The position numbers and the translations under genes are program-made. From Marinicella sediminis (GTDB lineage Bacteria > Pseudomonadota > Gammaproteobacteria > Xanthomonadales > Marinicellaceae), in assembly GCF_002000055.1 (NCBI RefSeq), contig NZ_MVBD01000002.1, forward strand, positions 124,001-188,000: a stretch of 64,000 nucleotides of DNA. The letters are read 5' to 3'. Shown here piece after piece: positions 46,264 through 56,345 of this stretch. The notes under the pieces are model-generated. The model had not been told where the DNA came from, did no database searches, and saw only the letters and a list, made by a program, of their open reading frames with translations. The number at the start of each line of letters is the position of its first letter. Position 1 is the stretch's first letter.

Positions 46264-46869
46264 TTACTTGCCGTCGTTGTGCAGTTTTACCACACTGACC
46301 GCAGGAATGATGAAGATGGCAAAATGTTCATCATCAACCCAACAATTGTTTTTCCAGGCATGAAGAATGTCAGGTGAATTTTTGTTGATAAAATAATTTT
46401 CTGCAAAGTTAACCATAAAATCATATGGTCCATAGAAATACACCGAACCACCGTACAGGTAACCGCCATCGACCTGCCCTTGATTCCATCCAGCCCAGGT
46501 ACAACTCGCGGGATCCTCTTTAACCCGCTCAAGAGGCTTGGAAAAACCACTGTGATACACTTCATGGGAATACCAGTGAGTTAATTCATTGGAACCTTTG
46601 AAATTACCTGTTGATTCAGAAATCAAGTAGACCAGGTTATCAGAAGTAAAGTATTCCGTACCAAAATGATCAATCACAAAACTGGCTGCATTACTGCGCA
46701 TGAAATCATAAGCTTCGAATTCATATAAATATGAGCTGTATTCACGCGGCCAGCCATTACTGTAATAGCGGTCCACATAATTAGCCTGGAACTGATCCAG
46801 CCTGGCTTCAGCTGAAAACGCTGACAGCACGAGCATCAGCAGCATGATGGTTTTGTTGGTATTTTTCAT
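46264..46869 (-). CDS. Orphan secreted protein
   Basis: A 201-residue protein with a signal peptide (IMLLMLVLSAFSAEA) and a good AAGGAA ribosome site. The mature protein is rich in aromatic residues, especially Tyr, Phe and Trp (YVDRYYSNGWPREYSSYLYEF; GGYLYGGSVYFYGPYDF), with His and Glu in SNELTHWYSHEVYHSG and a single Cys pair (SCTWAG and NNCWVDD). The HWYSHEVYH cluster could bind a metal, but no standard HExxH motif is present. I do not recognise a family. It stands between yghU and the VWA gene. Confidence 0.72.
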   Translation of the reverse strand: MKNTNKTIMLLMLVLSAFSAEARLDQFQANYVDRYYSNGWPREYSSYLYEFEAYDFMRSNAASFVIDHFGTEYFTSDNLVYLISESTGNFKGSNELTHWYSHEVYHSGFSKPLERVKEDPASCTWAGWNQGQVDGGYLYGGSVYFYGPYDFMVNFAENYFINKNSPDILHAWKNNCWVDDEHFAIFIIPAVSVVKLHNDGK

Positions 46870-47077
46870 TTTAATTTCCTTTTTTGTTGTGTGTTCACTT
46901 CTTAAAACGAAAAAAACGTTTGAATCTTATCAACAATATAACAATCAATGCCTCAAATCAGTCCATACTGAACACAGCCGTTTGCAAAATGTGATTGACT
47001 CAACAATTTCACAGATCTCTGTTGCAAGGCCGTTCTCACATCCATGACAATAGCCTTTTTTTAACTCAGGGGAGAAA

Positions 47078-48823
47078 ATGAAAAACATATTATGGGCCAC
47101 TTTGGCCATCACCAGCTTCAGCCAAAATGCCTTTGCAGAAAAACAAACCATGATCGTGTTTGATGCCTCAGGTTCCATGTGGGGACAAATCAATGGCCAG
47201 GCTAAAATAAGTATGGCGCGTGAAGCCATGAGCGAAATCAGTCAACAATTTACCGCTGATGATCAAGTCGGGCTGATGGTTTATGGCCATCGACAAAAAG
47301 GTGATTGTCAGGACATCGAATTGGTGGTACCCATTGGCTCTGACAATGCCAATGAGATCGTCAATCAGGTCAATCGCATCAAACCCAAAGGGAAAACACC
47401 CATCAGCCGGGCCCTGCAAATGGCCACCGATGCACTGAGAATAACCGAAAACACCGCTGAAGTTGTGCTGATCACAGATGGTCTGGAAACCTGTGACATG
47501 AACCCCTGTGAGGTGGCTGCAGAAGCCGAATCTTTGGGTATCGGTTTCACTGCCCATGTGATTGGCTTTGACCTCACCTCTGAGCAAGCTAAGCAGGTTT
47601 CATGCGTTGCCGACATCACCGGTGGTCGGTATTTACCTGCCAGTGATGCTGCCTCCCTGAATGCTGCATTGAATGCGGTGCTCATCGAAGATGAACCTCA
47701 ACAAATGGCCCCAGAGCTACCCACTGCGACAATTGATCCACCGGTAGCAACACCCGCCATTGGCGCCACCTTTAAAGTCAATTGGACCGGTCCGGCGGGC
47801 GATGAGGACTACATTGATGTGGTCAACCCCGGTGATGAGCGGACCTATGCAGAGCTCAGCTACCAATGGGTCAAAAACGGTTCAAGCGCACAGCTCAAAG
47901 CACCCGGAGAGCCCGGTGAATATGAACTACGTTATATATGGCAAGGACCGGATAACAAACGACACATCCTCACCCGCACCACTTTTGAAGTCGTTGACAG
48001 TGACGTGGTACTGGACGCACCAGCGGCGGTGATGGCTGGTGAAAACTTTATCGTAGACTGGAGGGGTCCCAATGAACAGGGAGATTATGTGGACCTGGTG
48101 AAAGAAGGCAATGACCGCACTTATGGTGAGTTGAGCTATTTTTATACCAAAGTGGGTAGCCCTGGCACCATGACCGCTCCCACTGCGGCTGGCAATTATG
48201 ACATCCGCTATGTGCTGGAAGCTGCTGATGGCCGTCAGGTTTTGCATCGGGTGTCGCTGGAAGTGAAACAACCAGCTGCCAACCTATCTTTTGAGCCGAC
48301 TGCAGAAATTGGTGCTGATTTCACCGTTTACTGGAGCGGTCCGGATAACAAGAACGGCTATGTGGATTTGGTCAAGTCAGGCGATACCCGAACTTATGGT
48401 GAACTCAGTTATTTCTATCTCAAAGACAATCCGGAAAGCGGCACCTTGAAAGCCGCCATTGTACCCGGTACCTATGATGTCAGGCTGATCATTGAAAACG
48501 GCAAAGGTCAACGCTCAGCCATCGCCACGCAAAGCATTGAAATCTTGCCAGTGACCACCCAACTGGAAGCACCAGCCTCAGGCACTGCCGGCAGCCGGAT
48601 CGATGTCAGCTGGCAGGGTCCCGGACGCGCAGGCGATTACATTGATCTGGTCAAACAAGCGGATACCAGGACTTATGGTGAGTTGAGCTATTTCTACACC
48701 AAAGACAATCCCGGTCAAGGCAGCCTCACCCTACCCGATCAACCCGGTACCTACACCATACGCTATGTCATCCAGGGTAAAACCCGCGGTATACTGACCA
48801 CCCGTGACATCGTGGTTGAGTAA
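47078..48823 (+). CDS. Secreted von Willebrand A protein with four C-terminal repeats
   Basis: A 581-residue exported protein. A signal peptide (ILWATLAITSFSQNAFA) precedes a VWA domain (about residues 22-205) with a complete metal-ion site: DASGS (about 29-33), the Thr in GKTPISRAL and the Asp in LITDGLETC. The VWA part has Cys in GDCQDIE, GLETCDMNPCE and QVSCVAD. Four tandem repeats of about 90 residues follow, each with WxGP, a D(Y/F)xDxV core, RTY(G/A)ELSY and a closing GxYxxRY. The metal site implies ligand binding; the repeats look like beta-sandwich modules. GGGGAG precedes the ATG. It is probably monocistronic. Confidence 0.9.
   Translation: MKNILWATLAITSFSQNAFAEKQTMIVFDASGSMWGQINGQAKISMAREAMSEISQQFTADDQVGLMVYGHRQKGDCQDIELVVPIGSDNANEIVNQVNRIKPKGKTPISRALQMATDALRITENTAEVVLITDGLETCDMNPCEVAAEAESLGIGFTAHVIGFDLTSEQAKQVSCVADITGGRYLPASDAASLNAALNAVLIEDEPQQMAPELPTATIDPPVATPAIGATFKVNWTGPAGDEDYIDVVNPGDERTYAELSYQWVKNGSSAQLKAPGEPGEYELRYIWQGPDNKRHILTRTTFEVVDSDVVLDAPAAVMAGENFIVDWRGPNEQGDYVDLVKEGNDRTYGELSYFYTKVGSPGTMTAPTAAGNYDIRYVLEAADGRQVLHRVSLEVKQPAANLSFEPTAEIGADFTVYWSGPDNKNGYVDLVKSGDTRTYGELSYFYLKDNPESGTLKAAIVPGTYDVRLIIENGKGQRSAIATQSIEILPVTTQLEAPASGTAGSRIDVSWQGPGRAGDYIDLVKQADTRTYGELSYFYTKDNPGQGSLTLPDQPGTYTIRYVIQGKTRGILTTRDIVVE
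47725..48820 (+). repeat. Four tandem coding repeats of about 272 bases
   Basis: The units run approximately 47725-48000, 48001-48270, 48271-48546 and 48547-48820. Each encodes WxGP, DxVxxG, RTYxELSY and YxxRY motifs. Units 2 to 4 share near-identical DNA around ACTTATGGTGA, so recent duplication or gene conversion is likely. Confidence 0.85.
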
Positions 48824-48835
48824 CGATCAATTGAC

Positions 48836-48861
48836 CACATCCGGTCTCACATCCGGATGTG
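48836..48861 (+). terminator. Hairpin after the VWA gene
   Basis: CACATCCGG and CCGGATGTG form a perfect nine-base stem around TCTCACAT, 12 bases past the stop codon. There is no T run after it, so it may act as a 3' stabiliser or a weak terminator. The rest of the 236-base gap to 49059 shows no gene. Confidence 0.5.
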
Positions 48862-49059
48862 ATCTACACATAAACACGCAGCTTTACGGAAGATTTTCCT
48901 GACTTGTAATGGCAGTGTGGCTTGGTTTGAATGACTCGGCAGTGCTCACGGATGATTCGACACCTGGGGGGATGATCTGCTTATCTGAAATGTGTTCATC
49001 ATTAGCCAAAGCCAATCAACACGGCATTTAAATGACATGCCCTGTATCTGATGTCTACT

Positions 49060-49911
49060 TCACCGCCCCACGACCCGGCCAATTAAATGGTTTGCCGGTA
49101 CCAGCCCCCAAATGCGGCTGTCCGAAGAGTTGTCACGGTTATCACCCAGCACAAAATAGTGACCCTTGGGCACTTTGACATCGGTGAATTTAAAATTCCT
49201 GAAATGGTCGGTGTTCATATACATAACCTGATATCGCCGGTCTCCCAGCACTTCTTCGTAGACCGTTGTTCTGCCCTGATCCTGGTGTACCTTCAGCCAA
49301 ACCACTTTACCATTGATGAACAGCCGGTTATCGATGAACTGTACATGATCACCGGGCAAACCGACCACTCGTTTGACATACATATCTGATGGGTTGGGCG
49401 GGTACTGAAACACCACCACATCACCGGCTTGGACCTGACAATCATCAGTGGGTTGCTGTTGCTTGATGACAAACCCAAAGTATTGATGGTTTCCACATCC
49501 CCATTTATTGACCTTAAAAATATCACCGGTATGGATGGTTGGCATCATGCTTTCTGATGGCATTCTAAAATATTGCAGCACAAAAGTATTGATCAAAAAG
49601 TGAGGAATGAACAACAGTAAAAACAGCCCTGTTATGGCATACCAATGACTGTACCAGGGACGTTCACTTTTGGATTGACCACTCAGGTAATAGGCATGTA
49701 TAGCCGCCATCAATGGCAACACCCAGGACAATGCCTTGATATCAGGTTGAAAGAAAATGCCAGGAAAGCTAAAAGCTGTTGAGATCAAGGCAGTTAAAAG
49801 TATCACATAAAATGTCAGCCAACGAAGTTTGCCTATATACATCATCCCCAAAGGAATAAACAAAAATGTCAGCAACACTGCCAGCCATCGCTTTGGTTGC
49901 CAGTCGCTCAT
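49060..49911 (-). CDS. lepB: Signal peptidase I
   Basis: Membrane serine protease that removes signal peptides from exported proteins (283 residues from the chosen start). The catalytic Ser is in MPSESMMPTIHTGD (about residue 119) and the general-base Lys in DMYVKRVVGLPGD (about 178). FVLGDNRDNSSDSRIWG is the conserved box E. Instead of the usual two helices there are about four hydrophobic segments before the catalytic domain. ATG at 49911 has AAGGAAG upstream; ATG at 49932 is in frame but has no ribosome site. The gene is not next to lepA or rnc, so it may be an additional signal peptidase. Confidence 0.92.
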   Translation of the reverse strand: MSDWQPKRWLAVLLTFLFIPLGMMYIGKLRWLTFYVILLTALISTAFSFPGIFFQPDIKALSWVLPLMAAIHAYYLSGQSKSERPWYSHWYAITGLFLLLFIPHFLINTFVLQYFRMPSESMMPTIHTGDIFKVNKWGCGNHQYFGFVIKQQQPTDDCQVQAGDVVVFQYPPNPSDMYVKRVVGLPGDHVQFIDNRLFINGKVVWLKVHQDQGRTTVYEEVLGDRRYQVMYMNTDHFRNFKFTDVKVPKGHYFVLGDNRDNSSDSRIWGLVPANHLIGRVVGR

Positions 49912-50139
49912 CACTTCTTCCTTATCATTCATATTTGTCTTGGTTAATTGTATTGGTGCTTAAATCCATGTAGAAAACAGTCATCAGGCCATCTGTCACC
50001 AGAGACATTCAATCGATATCTTTATCTGCAAGACCAGATGTGTTCTTATCATAAACGCTAACGCTGGACTTGTGTGTTCCAAAATCCATTTGATTAAGTT
50101 TGTTGCTCGATACAACATGAAACTGCTACGCTATGGGAC

Positions 50140-50391
50140 ATGGCCAAACCCAACAAAAAAGCACCCACAGCCACAGTGGACGTTTATTGCAGCCAATGCA
50201 AAACCCAGCTGTACACCTACCGCAAAGGCGGTAAAGGGTCGCTGGTCAAATGTTTCAAAGAACGCATCAGCAAGGACTTCACCAACACACCTGGCGTGTG
50301 CCCGGGCTGTGAACAAAGCTTTGCCCGGGATACGCTGATACGTGGCACCCCGGCTTTTAAGATGATTGGTGGCAAAGTGTTTTGCAAATAA
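50140..50391 (+). CDS. Small zinc-ribbon protein
   Basis: An 83-residue basic protein with two CxxC knuckles, CSQCKTQLYTYRKGGKG and CPGCEQSF, which should bind one zinc ion as a zinc ribbon. The KGGKGSLVKCFKERI stretch between them is strongly basic, suggesting nucleic-acid or ribosome contact. The pattern resembles small conserved proteobacterial zinc-ribbon proteins, but no function is known to me. It is convergent with the efflux adaptor gene. Confidence 0.8.
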   Translation: MAKPNKKAPTATVDVYCSQCKTQLYTYRKGGKGSLVKCFKERISKDFTNTPGVCPGCEQSFARDTLIRGTPAFKMIGGKVFCK

Positions 50392-50400
50392 CCGGTCAAT

Positions 50401-51627
50401 TCATCTGGATTCAATCAGTTCCTCTCGAGAAACCACCCTGACACCATCAACAATCTGATTTCCAGGATTGAGGATGATGGTGTTATTGACTTGCAAACCG
50501 GCAGTCACTTCAGCTGATAATTGATTACTCAGCCCCAATTGTATGATCTGTTGCCTGGCGACTCCGGACTGGACCTGAAACACCGCCCATTGTTCACCCA
50601 CCCTGAATAAAGCACCGATGGGTACAGTCAGGACATCATTGAGCTCAGCAATGATGATTTTCACATCAACCTGAAACCCATGACCCAGTTTATCCCAATC
50701 AGCTGGCGGGCTGAGAAAATCGGCAATCACATTGACCCGCTGTTCTTCAATACCCAACGCTGAGACTTTGGTGAAGCCGATGGGCTCAATGCGGGTCACC
50801 CGTGCCCTGAGCTGATGATCCCCGCCCCAGTTGTTGATCAGTACCAGCTGGCCAGGTTCAACCTGCACAGCATCAGAGGACAACAATTCAATGACCACTT
50901 CCAACTTACCGGTGTTACCGATTTCCATGATTGGCGTGCCCACATTCACCACCCCTTCACTTTTATGCAGGATACGCAGGATGTGACCATCCACGGGGGC
51001 TTTGATGTCCAGACAATCACATATTCCGTGTAAAATCTGGGTGGCTGTGGGCGACAGCAAGGCTGCATTGGCACGTTCTGCTTCAAAATTACGCATTTGT
51101 AGTGCGGCCTGTGCTGTGGCCACGGCAGCCCGCCTGGTTTTGTAGCCTTTTTCAGCCATTTCCAACTCCCGATCTGAAATCGCCCCGCTGATTGATAATT
51201 CACGCATTCGGGCCAGTTCATTGAAGGCAAAATCCAGTTCAGCCTGAGCCTGACTGACTTCCGCTTCAGCCAGTTGTCTGGCAGATTCTGCAGCCTGCAC
51301 ATCGGCTTTGGCCTGCGCTTCACTGCGGGGGTCCAGAAACCCAGGATCCAGGGGTTCAATCTGCGCCACAGTGGTTGCTGACATGGTCACAGCGTCACCC
51401 ACATGTGCATCCACCCGTTTCAACCTTCCGGTTACCGGAGCTGACAGGGTATAAATGTCATGCACCTGAGTTTTACCTTCTTCACGGATGCTGATGATCA
51501 ATTGTTCAGGTTCTACCACATGCCAGTCAACCATGACTGCACGGGGTTTGAAGGCATACACCAAACCAATCAGCAACACAGCTGATACGAAGCCCCAGAA
51601 CAGGGTTTTACGGTTTATATTTTTCAT
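50401..51627 (-). CDS. HlyD-family adaptor of an ABC exporter
   Basis: Periplasmic adaptor of a three-gene ABC exporter (408 residues). One N-terminal membrane helix (TLFWGFVSAVLLIGLVYAF) anchors it. The barrel-sandwich halves (TLSAPVTGRLKRV; DIKAPVDGHILRI) surround a long Ala-, Gln- and Glu-rich coiled coil (about residues 95-190). The C-terminus has a membrane-proximal domain (TVPIGALFRVG). The ATG at 51627 follows the permease stop by four bases; a GTG at 51630 is also in frame. Such adaptors link MacB/DevC-type permeases to TolC. Confidence 0.9.
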   Translation of the reverse strand: MKNINRKTLFWGFVSAVLLIGLVYAFKPRAVMVDWHVVEPEQLIISIREEGKTQVHDIYTLSAPVTGRLKRVDAHVGDAVTMSATTVAQIEPLDPGFLDPRSEAQAKADVQAAESARQLAEAEVSQAQAELDFAFNELARMRELSISGAISDRELEMAEKGYKTRRAAVATAQAALQMRNFEAERANAALLSPTATQILHGICDCLDIKAPVDGHILRILHKSEGVVNVGTPIMEIGNTGKLEVVIELLSSDAVQVEPGQLVLINNWGGDHQLRARVTRIEPIGFTKVSALGIEEQRVNVIADFLSPPADWDKLGHGFQVDVKIIIAELNDVLTVPIGALFRVGEQWAVFQVQSGVARQQIIQLGLSNQLSAEVTAGLQVNNTIILNPGNQIVDGVRVVSREELIESR

Positions 51628-51631
51628 CACA

Positions 51632-54004
51632 TCATTCTCTTGTTTTGAGTACTTTGATCAAATCAAGCCGCCGCACGCGGCCAGAGATCAGGGTAAAAGA
51701 CAACATCGCTGCCAACAGCACAATGATCATTGACCAGGCTATGGTGGCCTCACTGATAACCAGTGGTACGCGGAATAATTCGGTATCAAAGGCCGCCGCC
51801 ATTGACCACACCAGCCCCCAGCCTACCAGGCTACCCAGCAACAGACCCAGCAGAATCAACAGCGTCACTTCTCCCAGCAACACATAACTGGTCTCACCGT
51901 GGGTAAAACCCAGCACCCGCAGGGTGGCCAGTTCCCTGCCCCGTTCTGACAAAGCAATTCGTGTGCTGTTGTAGGTGACCCCAAAGGCCACCATACCAGC
52001 CAGCACGATGAACATGGTGATGAACACCATCAAGTGTTCGACCAGGGTTTCATTGAAGGCATCCAGTGCTGCTTGTTTGACCATCACCGAACTGACCATG
52101 GGGGTGTTTTTCAGGGCATAAAACAAATCAGCGGCTTGCAGTGAATCGGTTTTCAAGTTGGCAAACTGAAACAGTTCGCCATCCATCAACAGGCGATTCA
52201 TGGCTGTCAGGTTGGCATATGCAGCCATACCCAAATAGGTTTCCACTGTATCCACCACCGGGATCAACAGGCTTGGACGACGACCTTCCAGTACATCGAT
52301 CCTCACCAGATCCCCCTTACTGACCTGTAGTTTTTCAGCCAGCCGCTCAGCCAGTATCAGCCCCTCATCCGGCACCGGTACCGATTGACGCGCTGCATCA
52401 TCATAAATGCTTTGCAGCTGGTTATCCGCTGCCATCGCGGTGATGCTGCCCCGGTGGCTGCGGTGTTCAGAGCGCAGATCGGCACTGATGTAACGCACTG
52501 GCTCTGCCCGCATCACACCGGGTAAATGCTCCAGATCATGCAGGGCACGTAATTTTTTTGGTTCTGCCAGACCAACCATCAAATCCTGTTTTTGGGCCTC
52601 AAAGAAATTCACCTGAGCCAGCAAGCCCAGTGAGTCATTCCATTGCAGGGTCATCACGATCAATCCCATAGAAAAGGCCATGCCGGTGCTGGTCAGGAAT
52701 GACCGCAACGGCCAGCGACCAATCTGTCTGAAGGCAATGCGGGTGGGCTGATCCAACCATTGGGTCACCCAGCTTTTGGAAAACAAACCATGTTGATAAT
52801 TTGGCGGTGCTGGTGGCGACATGGCCACCGCGGGTGGCAGTTGCACCACTTTGCTGACCGCCCCCATGGCACCAGCCAAAGCCCCCGCCACGCTGATCAG
52901 ACCACCGAGTAAAAAGGATTGCATGCCAGGTTGGTAAACCAGTAATGGAAAACGAAACAAATCGGCGTACATTTGGGTGTTGTAACGACCCAGCATCAGG
53001 CCAAGCAGGCTGCCAAGTGTGATGCCCAACAAACAAATGACCACCACCATTTTTAAATAATGCCAGCTGACCTGCAGCTGGGAATAACCAAAGGCTTTGA
53101 GTAAGCCGATTTCGGTGCGTTCAGTGGCGATCAGCCGCGACAGAATCATGTGAGTCAGAAAAACCGAAACCGCTAAAAAGATGGATGGCAAAATGGTCGC
53201 CATGGTTTTTTGCTGGGCGATCTCATTCATCACAAACCAATTGGAAATCTGATCTTTGCGTTCAATGGCACTGATGCCACCAAAGGGTGCCAGCAAAACA
53301 TCCAGCTGGTCCAGGATCGGATTGATGCTGGCCTGATGTTCTACTGTCAGCGTCAGGTCATTGAAAGCAGATTCAAGGTCGAATGCCGACGCCATGGCTT
53401 TGCGTCCCATCCACATCACCGCAAAACGCTGATCATCGGGTAGCAACATACCGGGTCCCAGACTGTAAATGTGTTCCGGTGACAAGGCAATGGCCTTGAT
53501 TCTGAATGGTTTTTTCCGACCATTGAGGATCAGACTGATGACGTCATCGATGGCCAGCCCATGGGCTTCAGCAAAAGGCTCATTGATGATCACTTCATCG
53601 GTGGCCTGTGATGACAACCAACTGCCCTTGCGCAAAACCAATTGATTGAGGTTCGGCTGACGATCCTCAGGTACCGAACTCAACAGACCAATCACCGGTT
53701 CAGAAAATCCGGTCACATCCACGGTGGTGTAGCGGGTGATGCGGGTTTGTATGGTTTGCACCCCGGGTATGTCCCGAATTTGTGCAGTCAGCTTTTCCGG
53801 TGCGCGCTTGACCTGCGCAAACACATCAGCAAACCGATAGCGTTCATAATAAGCTGCTGACGTCTCTTCGAGTGCCTCAATGGTTGATAAGGACATCACC
53901 AGCGTGGCGATGCCTGAGGCAATCACCATGGCAATGGCAATGACCTGGCCTTTGATGGTCCACAACACGCGAAACAGTTTGCGATCCAATACCTTCATCA
54001 CCAT
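51632..54004 (-). CDS. ABC exporter permease with two FtsX domains
   Basis: Inner-membrane permease of 790 residues. An N-terminal helix ([18 protein letters not shown]) leads to a MacB-like periplasmic domain, then an FtsX-type helix set near residues 270-390. A second repeat follows with its own periplasmic domain and FtsX set near 665-780 ([23 protein letters not shown]). This duplicated layout is typical of type VII, mechanotransmission ABC systems rather than channel transporters. It overlaps the ATPase gene by seven bases, and ATG 53998 is an alternative start. Substrates could be lipids, lipoproteins or small molecules. Confidence 0.9.
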   Translation of the reverse strand: MVMKVLDRKLFRVLWTIKGQVIAIAMVIASGIATLVMSLSTIEALEETSAAYYERYRFADVFAQVKRAPEKLTAQIRDIPGVQTIQTRITRYTTVDVTGFSEPVIGLLSSVPEDRQPNLNQLVLRKGSWLSSQATDEVIINEPFAEAHGLAIDDVISLILNGRKKPFRIKAIALSPEHIYSLGPGMLLPDDQRFAVMWMGRKAMASAFDLESAFNDLTLTVEHQASINPILDQLDVLLAPFGGISAIERKDQISNWFVMNEIAQQKTMATILPSIFLAVSVFLTHMILSRLIATERTEIGLLKAFGYSQLQVSWHYLKMVVVICLLGITLGSLLGLMLGRYNTQMYADLFRFPLLVYQPGMQSFLLGGLISVAGALAGAMGAVSKVVQLPPAVAMSPPAPPNYQHGLFSKSWVTQWLDQPTRIAFRQIGRWPLRSFLTSTGMAFSMGLIVMTLQWNDSLGLLAQVNFFEAQKQDLMVGLAEPKKLRALHDLEHLPGVMRAEPVRYISADLRSEHRSHRGSITAMAADNQLQSIYDDAARQSVPVPDEGLILAERLAEKLQVSKGDLVRIDVLEGRRPSLLIPVVDTVETYLGMAAYANLTAMNRLLMDGELFQFANLKTDSLQAADLFYALKNTPMVSSVMVKQAALDAFNETLVEHLMVFITMFIVLAGMVAFGVTYNSTRIALSERGRELATLRVLGFTHGETSYVLLGEVTLLILLGLLLGSLVGWGLVWSMAAAFDTELFRVPLVISEATIAWSMIIVLLAAMLSFTLISGRVRRLDLIKVLKTRE

Positions 54005-54726
54005 TCCAGTTGGCTGGCCGGCAGGCGCTGTTGATTGACGTCAATGCCGGCAATTTGGCCATCAGACAAGTAAATGATGCGGTCTGCCATCTGACCGACC
54101 ACCGCATTGTGAGTGATCACTGCAGTGGTGGTGCCTAATTCCTGATTGATGTTTTCAATGGCTTGCAACACCATGATCCCGGTTTGCATGTCCAAAGCAC
54201 CGGTTGGTTCGTCGCACAACAGAATGTCCGGTTGTTTGGCGATCGCCCGGGCAATCGCAATGCGCTGTTGTTCGCCACCTGAGAGTTGAGCCGGAAAATG
54301 ATTCATTCGCTCAGTGAGTCCCACCAGGTCCAGGGCTTTGGCCGGATCGAGTGCGTCAGGAGTGATCTCGGTGACCAGGGCCACATTTTCCAGTGCAGTC
54401 AGACTGGGAATCAAGTTGTAAAACTGAAACACAAAGCCGACATGATCCCGTCGAAAACGGGTCAGTGCTTTGTCATTGGCATGACTGATGTCGTGATCTG
54501 CGTAAATCACCTTACCTTCAGTAGGCACATCCAATCCGCCAAGGATGTTCAACAGAGTCGACTTACCACTGCCCGACGCACCTAATAACACCACCATTTC
54601 ATTGGCATATAAATCAAAATCCACCCCGCGTAACGCCCAAACATCAATCGCACCTGTGTGGTAAACCTTGGTCAGCTTTCGTGCTGACAGCACAGTTTTT
54701 GTGGATTGTTTTTTTACAGTGGTCAA
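53998..54726 (-). CDS. ABC exporter ATP-binding protein (MacB/LolD type)
   Basis: ATPase subunit of the exporter (242 residues). Walker A is GASGSGKST (about residues 48-56), the signature is [14 protein letters not shown] (about 147), Walker B is [12 protein letters not shown] and the H-loop His is in [33 protein letters not shown] is typical of the LolD/MacB subfamily. The start is TTG (54726), seven bases after GGAG. It is the first gene of the operon, followed by permease and adaptor. Confidence 0.95.
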   Translation of the reverse strand: MTTVKKQSTKTVLSARKLTKVYHTGAIDVWALRGVDFDLYANEMVVLLGASGSGKSTLLNILGGLDVPTEGKVIYADHDISHANDKALTRFRRDHVGFVFQFYNLIPSLTALENVALVTEITPDALDPAKALDLVGLTERMNHFPAQLSGGEQQRIAIARAIAKQPDILLCDEPTGALDMQTGIMVLQAIENINQELGTTTAVITHNAVVGQMADRIIYLSDGQIAGIDVNQQRLPASQLEW

Positions 54727-54940
54727 GGGTCAGCTCCAGCATGATCATTGCTTTCATTGTACCCTCCTGTACTGACAGAAAACTTGATATGGCTCAATTT
54801 AGCGGCTGAAAAACTTCAGCTTCAAGCATGGATCATGCATAAGTCCTGCCATTAACCAGTGGCCATATCCAGAATGATCAAATCACTCAAATGGCCAATA
54901 TCAGCTGCTCAAGCCATCAATTGCTGAGATCAGCATCGAT

Positions 54941-56293
54941 TCAATTGTGATTAAAACCATCTGCAAAAATGAATTCGGCAGGATTGATCTCAACCACTAA
55001 TGTGCCATTCAAACCATTGGCTCCGGCATTACTCCAACGTATTTTCAAGGGGCTTAACGGGTCCAGCCTTGTAGCATTGAAAAACAGGTTTTGGGTACCG
55101 GATTCGGTGGCTGGAACATCAATCACAACTTGTTCGCCAGGAGCCAGCGAAGACAAATCGCCGGCACATCCTTCACTGGTGCAGACCGTAACCGGATACG
55201 GGCTATGGGCCACGCCGGTGTTTTCCACCGTTACGGCCAGGTGATCTGCATCCAGCCTGGCCGCTGCCCTGGCGGTGAATTTATAACCCATCAATTGAGA
55301 TGCCGCGAGCAATTGTGCCGTTGAAAACTGACCGCTGGTAAAGGCCGGTGAACCCAACATGTAATTCAAGCCAATCCGCAAAGCCTGGTCATCCAGGGAT
55401 TCTCCATTGCCACAGTCATGAGGTGGGGTGACCCAGGAACCATCACTGTTGCATCCCGTCCAGAAGGCTTCCCCTCCCCAACCATGCTGTTTATGCAAAG
55501 CCAACTGAGCAGTTGGTATCACTTCCTGTCGCCAGTTGAGCGCATCATTGTGGTTGGCGATCAACAGACTGTCGTCAAAGAAACTGAACCGTTCTCCATC
55601 CAATGAGGTATCACCACTGCCAAAAAAGCCATGCGCCTGGGTGGCATCCAGCGACAATGCCGTGAGCAGACTGTCCTGGGTATTGCCAAACCCATTGATG
55701 TATCGACTGATCATGGTTTCCTGAAAAGCTGAAGAAGGAAAACTGCTGGCAGTGTATGGCCCACCATCAAGGTGATGTTCTCCCCACAGTCCTGCCAGCC
55801 CCATTTGTATGTAAGCGATTCGCTGATCATCTTTATAGCGCACAGCAAAAGCATCAATGAATTTCAGGATACAGTTTTGCACCGTTATTTCTGCCCAATC
55901 GGGGTTTTGATATGTATCTGAGTCATAAAGAAAGTCATTGGTTAACATATCAGACGGGGCAAAATCACCGGATCCGTAACCTGGACCGAACACCACAGGA
56001 CGCAAGATGGCCTGATGACCCCGGCCATCCACCCGGCTGAGGAAATCATCCACTGATGACCAGTCAAAGCCTCCTGAACACAACGGCAATACATCACTCA
56101 AACCAATAAAAGCCCACTCCATGGACAGCACATCACTGTTCTGGCTGGTTTCCCAGGCCACGCCACCGGTGAACGGATTGACGAAATCGTGGTCGGCGAA
56201 GACCCATGGAGGTCCACCCTGGTTTGCCAATATTGGGGTCGACGTTAAAAGACACGCGATGATAAATATGAATCGATTGTGTATGGTTTTCAT
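54941..56293 (-). CDS. Secreted glycosidase-like (DUF4832-like) protein
   Basis: Exported protein of 450 residues from ATG 56293, which begins a normal signal peptide (MKTIHNRFIFIIACLLTSTPILA); longer starts at 56323 (ATG) and 56329 (TTG) are possible. The body looks like a TIM-barrel glycoside hydrolase related to DUF4832 proteins: WAFIGLSDVLP, HQAILRPVVFGPGYG, RIAYIQMGLAGLWGEHHLDGG (the Glu is a candidate catalytic acid) and ALRIGLNYMLGSP. A beta-sandwich domain follows (VTVENTGVAHSPYPVTVC). The C-terminus ends in EFIFADGFNHN, a tail like that of the choice-of-anchor B protein. Carbohydrate activity is inferred. Confidence 0.78.
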   Translation of the reverse strand: MKTIHNRFIFIIACLLTSTPILANQGGPPWVFADHDFVNPFTGGVAWETSQNSDVLSMEWAFIGLSDVLPLCSGGFDWSSVDDFLSRVDGRGHQAILRPVVFGPGYGSGDFAPSDMLTNDFLYDSDTYQNPDWAEITVQNCILKFIDAFAVRYKDDQRIAYIQMGLAGLWGEHHLDGGPYTASSFPSSAFQETMISRYINGFGNTQDSLLTALSLDATQAHGFFGSGDTSLDGERFSFFDDSLLIANHNDALNWRQEVIPTAQLALHKQHGWGGEAFWTGCNSDGSWVTPPHDCGNGESLDDQALRIGLNYMLGSPAFTSGQFSTAQLLAASQLMGYKFTARAAARLDADHLAVTVENTGVAHSPYPVTVCTSEGCAGDLSSLAPGEQVVIDVPATESGTQNLFFNATRLDPLSPLKIRWSNAGANGLNGTLVVEINPAEFIFADGFNHN

Positions 56294-56345
56294 GTCGCTC
56301 TGTTGCCGTTTAATGTTATGCATTGTCAATGAATCCTGTTGGTCG

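Noticed and set aside
48895-48980. Possible fourth copy of the dispersed repeat (GGCTTGGTTT and ACTCGGCAGTG shared with copy 3)
   Set aside because: Matches are short and the conserved end block is missing, so I could not separate it from chance.
54034-54045. Perfect palindrome ATTGACGTCAAT
   Set aside because: It lies inside the ABC ATPase coding sequence, far from any promoter, and is explained by codon sequence.
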